DNA of 39,045 bases, taken from positions 1 through 39,045 of the forward strand of contig JAFHCF010000119.1 of the NCBI GenBank assembly GCA_048497495.1, in the 5' to 3' direction. Origin of the DNA: JAFHCF01 sp048497495. Its GTDB lineage: Bacteria; Pseudomonadota; Alphaproteobacteria; Rhizobiales; Ancalomicrobiaceae. The notes under the pieces are model-generated. The model did no database searches, was not told the DNA's origin, and worked only from the letters and a program-made list of their open reading frames with translations. How positions within the stretch are numbered: the stretch's first letter is position 1; each line of letters begins with the position of its first letter. A program made the position numbers and the translations under genes. Of the stretch, positions 33,939 through 39,045 are shown in pieces.

Positions 33939-34465
33939 CACTTGCCGCGGCCGTCGCCGTGTTCGGCGATCCACAGCGGATCGGCGCGACCGAGGATCGT
34001 GCTCATCGACATCGGGCCAAAATAGCGGCCGTCCAGGCTGTCGGCGACCGCCACGTTCATCAGAAAGATCTCGTCTTCGGCGAGGGTCCGGCATCCGCTC
34101 CAGATCGGGAGATCGCGACCATCATCGTCGTGCAAACGGGCGACACCCACCGACACGCCGTCGACGATGATGTCGGCGCCGTCGCGACACACGGTCTGCG
34201 GCGCGAGCGCCCGCACATGTTTGAGGAGCGGCACACCCAACGGCAGACGGCCGCTCTCGGCGAGGAAGCCCGCGATTGGCTCGGGCGGCGTCACCGCGAC
34301 GAGATCGCCGACACGCAGTCGGTCGGCCGACCGCAGCGCGTAGAGGCCGATCGGCGTACTGGCCGTGGCGTTCCACAGCAGCCGCGGCGCCGGCGGCGAG
34401 GCGATCGAGGCGCCGATCCCGAACACCGCGGCATGGGTCACCATCACGAAGCCGAAGCGCGTCAC
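33938..34465 (-). CDS. traF: TraF, S26-type conjugative signal peptidase
   Basis: This 175-aa protease of the signal-peptidase I clan starts at GTG 34465, overlapping the DUF2840 stop (GTGA). The N-terminal membrane segment is followed by the catalytic Ser in NATASTPIGLYAL and the general-base Lys in GVPLLKHVRALAP. The later blocks FLMNVAVADSLDGRYFGPM are typical of TraF. In RP4 it matures and cyclises the TrbC pilin, so its substrate is probably the trbC product encoded at 7942-8274. Confidence 0.92.
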   Translation of the reverse strand: MTRFGFVMVTHAAVFGIGASIASPPAPRLLWNATASTPIGLYALRSADRLRVGDLVAVTPPEPIAGFLAESGRLPLGVPLLKHVRALAPQTVCRDGADIIVDGVSVGVARLHDDDGRDLPIWSGCRTLAEDEIFLMNVAVADSLDGRYFGPMSMSTILGRADPLWIAEHGDGRGK

Positions 34466-34983
34466 GGAACGATCCTCCGGCGCTTCAGCCACGCCGCGTG
34501 CTGCTCGCGGGTGTAGATCCTCGGCTCCTCGCCGGCGACGATGCGATTGTGGACGTGACGCCAATAGTCCGGCGTCACCTCGACCGCATCGATGCCGAGG
34601 GCTTCCACCGCATCGATCACGCCGAGCACCCGCTCGACCTTGGGCCAGGTAGTGATCCGCAGCAGGATCTCGCCGCCCGGCCGCACGAAGGGCAGCGTCT
34701 GATGATCTTCGCTCGCCGTGACCGTGCGCAGGATGTCGATGCGCGACAGGATGGTGCCGAAGTCGTTCGATGCCCAGCGGACGAAGGCGAAGACGGTGCC
34801 GGCGGCAAAGCTGACGATGCGTCGGCGCCGGTCGAGTTTCAGGCTCTCGACCGGATCGCCGAAGCGGATCCAGTGTTCGATACGGCCCTCGACCCAGGTC
34901 AGTTCGACGTGGGTCAGATGTTCACCGGTGCGATCGGGCGACGGTCGATCGGCTTTCGGGGAACGGGTGTCGTTGTCGTTCAT
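34462..34983 (-). CDS. DUF2840 protein of the tra region
   Basis: This 173-aa protein contains THVELTWVEGRIEHWIRFGDP, FAAGTVFAFVRWASNDFGTI, VDAVEALGIDAVEVTPDYWRHVHNRI and a basic C-terminus, the DUF2840 pattern seen between parA and traF in alphaproteobacterial elements. No biochemical function is established. ATG 34983 overlaps the RHH gene's stop region, and its own stop overlaps traF, so it belongs to the same transcript. Confidence 0.85.
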   Translation of the reverse strand: MNDNDTRSPKADRPSPDRTGEHLTHVELTWVEGRIEHWIRFGDPVESLKLDRRRRIVSFAAGTVFAFVRWASNDFGTILSRIDILRTVTASEDHQTLPFVRPGGEILLRITTWPKVERVLGVIDAVEALGIDAVEVTPDYWRHVHNRIVAGEEPRIYTREQHAAWLKRRRIVP

Positions 34984-35237
34984 CGAGGCTCTCCTTCGAT
35001 GTCGGGAAACTCCCGCGCGAGCAGATCGCGCAGCATGTCGGCGACGGTGACACCGCGCCGGAACGCCGTGACTTTGATGCGGCCGCGCAGTTCGGGCGTG
35101 ACGTCGATGGTGAGACGAGCGGTGAAACCGGTCGGTCGCACCGGCTCGGACGGAGGCGTCGGCTCGGCGGTGCGGATCCAGGCATCGGCATCCCCCGGGC
35201 GGGCGGCGAAGCCGCGACCACGTCCCCGGCCGGTCAT
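34980..35237 (-). CDS. Ribbon-helix-helix partition partner of ParA
   Basis: This 85-aa protein has a flexible basic N-terminus and a C-terminal RHH domain (TARLTIDVTPELRGRIKVTA-FRRGVTVADMLRDLL, residues about 40-75). Its start overlaps the parA stop (ATGA). A small RHH protein coded right after ParA is typical of ParG/ParB-type centromere-binding partners, so it likely binds the partition site; this is inferred. Confidence 0.8.
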   Translation of the reverse strand: MTGRGRGRGFAARPGDADAWIRTAEPTPPSEPVRPTGFTARLTIDVTPELRGRIKVTAFRRGVTVADMLRDLLAREFPDIEGEPR

Positions 35238-35872
35238 GGTGCGAGCCTCCCGATCTCCACGGCGAGTGCCGAGATCTCGCGCGCCGCCGGACCGACCTCG
35301 TCGATCTCGAAGACGAGACGTCCGGTCTGTGCCGCATCGGCATAGGCGACGCGCTGGCCTATCCGCGTGGCGAGCAGCGGCGGATCGTGATCGGCCAGCG
35401 TCTCGGCCGTCTCACGCGCGATGATCGTCCGCGCACCGCAGCGGTTCAGCAGGAAGCGGGTGCGCAGCTCGGGACGGAACACCCGCGCCTCTTCGACGAG
35501 CCTCAGCATCTCCGCCGAGGCCCAGCCGTCGAACGGCGACGGCGTCGCCGGAATGACGACGAGGTCGGCGGCGAGCAGGGCCGAGCGCATCAGCCCGGCG
35601 ACGCGCGGCGGCCCGTCGATGACGACGTGATCAACGGTGCGTGCGAGTTCGGGGGCTTCGCGGTGGAGCGTGTCGCGGGCGAGCCCGACGACCCCGAAAA
35701 GCCGTGGCAGCCCTTCCCTCACCCGTTGCTCCGACCAGTCGAGCGACGACCCTTGCGGATCGGCGTCGATCAGGGTGACCCGCCGACCCTGTCGAGCCCA
35801 GGCCCCGGCGAGATGGAGCGCCAGGGTCGTCTTGCCGACCCCGCCCTTCTGATTGAGGAACGCGACGATCAT
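35234..35872 (-). CDS. parA: ParA, partition ATPase
   Basis: This 212-aa ParA/MinD-type ATPase has the deviant Walker A KGGVGKTT at residues 9-16, Walker A' LIDADPQGSSLDW and Walker B VVIDGPPR. No N-terminal HTH is present, so it is a small type Ib-like ParA. Its ATG overlaps the repA stop (ATGA), and it overlaps its RHH partner gene downstream. It would drive segregation of the extrachromosomal form. Confidence 0.94.
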   Translation of the reverse strand: MIVAFLNQKGGVGKTTLALHLAGAWARQGRRVTLIDADPQGSSLDWSEQRVREGLPRLFGVVGLARDTLHREAPELARTVDHVVIDGPPRVAGLMRSALLAADLVVIPATPSPFDGWASAEMLRLVEEARVFRPELRTRFLLNRCGARTIIARETAETLADHDPPLLATRIGQRVAYADAAQTGRLVFEIDEVGPAAREISALAVEIGRLAP

Positions 35873-36948
35873 GGCGCACCTCGCCGCGTGGTGCCGGCAC
35901 CATGGGCGCGGCGCTCGCGCGCAACAGAAGAAGAGTTAGACTCTCTGTTAGAGTCTAAGTTAGCAGCATCGATCTGCTCGGCCGGCCAAAGGGTTGCGCT
36001 ACCTTCGTGCGCCTGATGTGCCGATAGGGCTGCGCCTGATGTGCCGATACCGCCTGCGCCCGATGTGCCGATACGGTCCACAGGTCTGTCCACAGGCACT
36101 GTGGACGAGCTCGTCGGCCGAATTCTCAGACGCTCCGTCGCACCGTCCCTCTCGATCCCGAGCCGGTAGCCCGGCAACGGTTGGCGCGATGCGATCCGCC
36201 GCAGATCGAGCGCGAAGTCGGAGAGCCGCGCCAGGCTGCCGGACTTGGCGTGAAGATGAGCGACCTCAAAGAGCCAGCCCAGCGGTTGGCGGCCGGCATG
36301 TTTACGAGCGACCCTGTAGAGCCACCGTTCGATGCCACCGGTCAGCCGGAAGTAGGCCGGATCGATGGTGAGGACGAGTGCGTGGTCGAGGATGCCGCGG
36401 TAGAACCATTCCGGTAGGACGAATTCCATGCCCTCGACCCGCCCGGTCCGCGTCGCCATCTCCTCCCACTCGTTGATCCAGGAGAATTGTTGGCGACGCC
36501 AATGCGGTCCGGTTCGGATCGTCGTGGCGATGACCGTCGACTGCAGGCGCGACAGAGCCGCCTTCAGCAGCAGGTACTGCCTGTTGCCGGTCGGTCGCCC
36601 GACCCCCCGCAGGAGTTGATAGGGGGTGAAGCGGAAGAAGCGCGAGGTGCGCAACCCGCGGTTCTGCGCCTCGACCAACTGGCTCGCCGCCCAGATCAGC
36701 ACGTCGGCATCCCAGATGGTCGCCATCCCGTGCTCGGGCATGCCGAAGACCTGGACCTCGACGTCGGCGGCGGCATAGAGGATCGGCGTGGTGCGTCGCG
36801 ACTTCGACAGCGAGAAGAACGGCCGCTCCATCAGATCGCGCTGATCTCGGGGGCTGGCGTCCCCCCCGATCACGACGAAGGGGGCGAGCCGGCTCCGCTC
36901 GCTGTCGCGCGATGCGTGATCGGTCCCGGGGTTGCTGGAGCGCACCAT
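35869..36948 (-). CDS. repA: Replication initiator protein RepA (RPA family)
   Basis: This 359-aa replication initiator includes ERPFFSLSKSRRTTPILYAA, MATIWDADVLIWAASQLVEA, RFTPYQLLRGVGRPTG, FSWINEWEE and the winged-helix-like ERWLYRVARKHAGRQPLGW, all typical of the RPA-type initiator A of alphaproteobacterial elements. ATG 36948 was chosen because it lies one base after the HTH gene's stop; an in-frame GTG at 36963 is less likely. The last 80 or so residues are low-complexity and contain DNA repeats (36009-36106). Confidence 0.88.
   Translation of the reverse strand: MVRSSNPGTDHASRDSERSRLAPFVVIGGDASPRDQRDLMERPFFSLSKSRRTTPILYAAADVEVQVFGMPEHGMATIWDADVLIWAASQLVEAQNRGLRTSRFFRFTPYQLLRGVGRPTGNRQYLLLKAALSRLQSTVIATTIRTGPHWRRQQFSWINEWEEMATRTGRVEGMEFVLPEWFYRGILDHALVLTIDPAYFRLTGGIERWLYRVARKHAGRQPLGWLFEVAHLHAKSGSLARLSDFALDLRRIASRQPLPGYRLGIERDGATERLRIRPTSSSTVPVDRPVDRIGTSGAGGIGTSGAALSAHQAHEGSATLWPAEQIDAANLDSNRESNSSSVARERRAHGAGTTRRGAP
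36009..36106. repeat. Iteron-like repeats and palindrome inside the 3' part of repA
   Basis: Three 18-base copies of GCGCCTGATGTGCCGATA (one substitution in the third) start at 36009, 36032 and 36056. They are followed by two direct copies of GTCCACAGG (36076 and 36088). The second copy also forms a perfect inverted repeat, GTCCACA-GGCAC-TGTGGAC, at 36088-36106. The phase is not a multiple of three throughout (23 then 24), so selection on the protein alone does not explain it. It could be an origin with initiator and DnaA-like sites. Confidence 0.55.
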
Positions 36949-36949
36949 C

Positions 36950-37219
36950 TCACCGTGCTCCACGTTCGGCCGGCGTCAACGGCCGCGCCGGGAACACGCG
37001 CCGCGGCGTGTCGTCGGAGGTCGACCTGCGCGCGCCGATCGCCGTCCAGGCTTGCAGATCCTCGACGGCATAGACGACGCGCCCGCCGATTTTCCGGTAC
37101 ATCGGGCCGGTGCCATAGGTGCGGTGCTTCTCGAGGGTGCGGATCGAGATACCGAGGAAGCGCGCCGCTTCGGGCGTGCGCAGGAAACGTGGCGGCAGAC
37201 CCGCCATCGGATCGGGCAT
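36950..37219 (-). CDS. Excisionase-like helix-turn-helix protein (AlpA/RdfS type)
   Basis: This 89-aa protein has a MerR/AlpA-type HTH: RFLRTPEAARFLGISIRTLE, RTYGTGPMYRKIGGRVVY and AVEDLQAW. ATG 37219 follows a GGAGG ribosome site. Its stop is one base before the repA start. Proteins of this kind act as recombination directionality factors or as activators of the repA-parA operon. No integrase is in the window to decide between these. Confidence 0.87.
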   Translation of the reverse strand: MPDPMAGLPPRFLRTPEAARFLGISIRTLEKHRTYGTGPMYRKIGGRVVYAVEDLQAWTAIGARRSTSDDTPRRVFPARPLTPAERGAR

Positions 37220-37769
37220 GGAGACCTCCGGTTCGCCATACGCACAGTCGAGGGCGACCGCGCGTCATGGCGAATCGTGGCGAAGAACCGGAGGGGACCG
37301 GCATGCTGAAAACCGTACCCCACGATTCCGGCACGCCCGGCGAGACGCACGCGGATCCGGCGCGTCCCGCGTCTCCCTCCGATGCGCTCGAGAGTCGAGC
37401 TCTGCGCGGCCGAGCAGCTCGATCCAAAATGCTCTCTGTTCGTACCGAGTGGCAGACTCTGTGTCGTCGGCGAAGCGATCGGCGGCTCTGTTCCTCGTCA
37501 TCGACGCGATTGAGAACAGGCTCTACACGCTCCGCGACATTGCCATCTTTCTGCGAGAGCTTGGTGCGGAGCGAAACCGACCCACGCCGCTTCGGCGGAA
37601 GATGGCCCCCGGCAACAGTGTGGGGCTAGACCGAACTCTGTAGAACGAGGTCACGGCATCGAGAAGCGTAACCCATCGGGGCACTTGATCGACTTCTGCC
37701 CTGAACTTCGATTGCCCGAGCCGAAGTCGCTCCGCTCGTTCCATCCCTTTCGACGCAGGAAACCGACCG
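37220..37769. other. Stretch without a convincing gene upstream of the HTH-repA operon
   Basis: Overlapping frames are open here, but none has a recognisable domain or a good start. One plus-strand frame around 37460-37640 (IDAIENRLYTLRDIAIFLRE) looks mildly protein-like, yet it has no plausible start of its own. The promoter of the minus-strand HTH-repA-parA-tra operon should lie near 37230-37300. Confidence 0.4.
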
Positions 37770-38006
37770 ATGCCGCACTCCGGAAACAGCGCGTTGGATG
37801 CCTTTCGGCTCCTGGACCAACCGTTCTGTCACAACCGCTACGTTGGTGTGGTCGAAGGACGGGCGATCATCGTGAACGTCCAATTCAGTGAGATCGACGA
37901 CAACGGCGGCAATCCCCTTCGCGAAGGGGAATTCGACGCCTTTGTCGTGAGAGCCCTGAAGGAAGTCATCGCCAGAACCGAGCGCGGCGTCTCCGTATCT
38001 CAGTGA
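37770..38006 (+). CDS. Hypothetical small protein
   Basis: This is a 78-aa frame with no recognised domain. ATG 37770 follows AGGAAA at about 10 bases. The sequence looks mildly acidic and globular (RYVGVVEGRAIIVNVQFSEI; EFDAFVVRALKEVIARTERG), and its codons have the GC-rich third positions of the neighbourhood. It ends 69 bases before the MucR gene. It could be a real small gene or chance. Confidence 0.4.
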   Translation: MPHSGNSALDAFRLLDQPFCHNRYVGVVEGRAIIVNVQFSEIDDNGGNPLREGEFDAFVVRALKEVIARTERGVSVSQ

Positions 38007-38075
38007 TCGAGATCGAGGTGCGTCCTCGGGGAAGTTTGATAGGCTCCCCCCCGAATCCATGAGAGCCCGTGAAAC

Positions 38076-38495
38076 ATGACCGACCACTCCAATGACTCGT
38101 TGATCGATCTGACCGCCGGCATCGTCTCGGCCTACGTCGGCCACAACACCCTGCCGGCGTCGGGTCTGGCCGATCTGATCGCCGAGGTCCATGCAGCTCT
38201 CGGGAAGGCCGTCTCTAGTTCGGCTCTGCAGCCGAAGACCGAGATCGTGGCGCCGGCCGTGCAGCCGAAAAAGTCGGTCACCCCGGACTTCATCGTCTGC
38301 CTCGAAGACGGCAAGAGGTTCAAATCCCTGAAACGCCACTTGCGCACGGCGCACGGCCTGAGCCCGGAAGCCTATCGCGAGAAGTGGGGGCTGTCGGTGG
38401 ACTATCCGATGGTGGCACCCAACTACGCCGAGGCCCGATCGACTTTGGCGAAGACGTTCGGTCTCGGCAAGCAGCGGAGACGCCGCCCGCGTTGA
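38076..38495 (+). CDS. MucR/Ros-type zinc-finger transcriptional regulator
   Basis: This 139-aa protein has an N-terminal LIDLTAGIVSAYVGHNTLPA oligomerisation segment. The Ros/MucR zinc-finger block follows at about residues 75-108 (FIVCLEDGKRFKSLKRHLRT, AHGLSPEAYREKWGL), then a basic C-terminus. MucR proteins are global repressors that bind AT-rich horizontally acquired DNA in Alphaproteobacteria. A copy on the element may silence its own cargo or imitate the host regulator. It is convergent with the DUF2285 gene downstream. Confidence 0.9.
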   Translation: MTDHSNDSLIDLTAGIVSAYVGHNTLPASGLADLIAEVHAALGKAVSSSALQPKTEIVAPAVQPKKSVTPDFIVCLEDGKRFKSLKRHLRTAHGLSPEAYREKWGLSVDYPMVAPNYAEARSTLAKTFGLGKQRRRRPR

Positions 38496-38615
38496 GCGCT
38501 CGGGTGGTCCATGGGAGGGTGATCCGCTGACCGCAAAGAAAGAAGAATTCCCCCGCTGATACACGGGTCCTGACAGGTTCACTCCCGGGAATGGAATACC
38601 ACATGCAGTCGGTCC

Positions 38616-39045
38616 CTACCGAGACTTGCCGCGTTGTTTCACCGGATAGTGAAGCAGCCGGAGATAACCGCCGCGCATCAGGCGCAGGGCATCGGTGACG
38701 AGACGCCGCGTGCGGTTCTTCAGCGGATCGATCTCCCAATCCCGCTTGCTTTCGCTGCGAAACGCGAACATCACTTCGGCGATGGTGCGATAGCTCGCCC
38801 CCGCCAGCCGAGCGTCCAATGCACGCAGCATCAAGATGTGCCGCTGCCGCGTCGTCTCGGGCAGAGGCAGTAAAGATGCGCCCGGAGACCGGCCGACGAG
38901 GGCCCTCCAAAATCGGCGCGCCGCGTGAGACCGCAGTTCGAACAAGGTATCGAGTGGCAGAACCACGACATATTCGGCACGGCCTCTCGGTGGCAGCGCC
39001 TTCAACCAGAATTGGTGATCGCTCCCACCGTGATGCCATACCGCA
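38616..39045 (-). CDS. DUF2285-domain protein (N-terminus beyond window)
   Basis: The frame is open from the right edge to TAG at 38616-38618, so only the C-terminal 140 or so residues are seen. Blocks VVVLPLDTLFELRSHAARRF, RHILMLRALDARLAGASYRT and RTRRLVTDALRLMRGGYLRLL match the C-terminal DUF2285 domain. In symbiosis ICEs such proteins (with an N-terminal DUF6499-like part) activate excision and transfer; that role is inferred for this copy. It is separated from MucR by 120 bases without a gene. Confidence 0.8.
   Translation of the reverse strand, partial: AVWHHGGSDHQFWLKALPPRGRAEYVVVLPLDTLFELRSHAARRFWRALVGRSPGASLLPLPETTRQRHILMLRALDARLAGASYRTIAEVMFAFRSESKRDWEIDPLKNRTRRLVTDALRLMRGGYLRLLHYPVKQRGKSR

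Noticed and set aside
1..39045. CRISPR array, tRNA, rRNA or integrase with attachment sites
   Set aside because: No regularly spaced repeats, no tRNA-like cloverleaf and no tyrosine or serine integrase motifs were seen on either strand.

Overview
The window is a GC-rich piece of an alphaproteobacterial conjugative element (an ICE or a plasmid). Its gene order matches the trb/traG/rlxS/traF/parA/repA transfer backbone known from Hyphomicrobiales (Rhizobiales) and related orders. No integrase, tRNA gene or attachment site is visible, so the window does not settle whether the element is integrated or extrachromosomal. No species can be named from sequence alone.

Layout. (1) 1-9284, minus strand: the mating-pair-formation operon trbB-C-D-E-J-(trbK-alt)-L-F-G-I. 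Most genes overlap by 1-4 bases, and trbI runs off the left edge. (2) 9285-27299: a cargo block of about 18 kb. It holds an IS110-family element with a frameshifted transposase, a truncated phospholipase-D-type nuclease remnant, a plus-strand three-gene ABC-3C-type operon (nuclease-like effector, small middle component, DUF3732/Rad50-like ATPase), a scrap of an IS3-type orfA, and a convergent minus-strand five-gene DISARM-type operon (adenine methyltransferase, 917-aa DrmE-like protein, DrmA helicase, DrmB, DrmC). (3) 27300-37219: the transfer and maintenance genes, nearly all minus strand: copG-like, traG, a small DUF2285 protein, a divergent XRE regulator with a palindromic operator, the relaxase rlxS, a candidate oriT, a lytic transglycosylase, traF, DUF2840, an RHH partition partner, parA, repA and an excisionase-like HTH gene. 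(4) 37220-39045: a poorly coding stretch, a small hypothetical gene, a MucR/Ros-type regulator and a second DUF2285 protein cut by the right edge.

How it works together. The relaxase would nick oriT, TraG would couple the DNA to the Trb channel, TraF would mature the TrbC pilin, and the transglycosylase would open peptidoglycan. RepA, ParA and the RHH protein would maintain the element. XRE, DUF2285, MucR and the HTH protein are the likely switches for transfer and excision. The two defence operons sit exactly where traG-copG normally runs into trbB, so the element carries a two-system anti-phage island inside its own transfer locus.

Most notable points: the DISARM cluster pairs an N6-adenine methyltransferase (a class 1 trait) with a DrmE-like gene in place of the SNF2 helicase DrmD (a class 2 trait); an intact-looking ABC-3C operon lies beside it; and the transposon scars record how the island was assembled.
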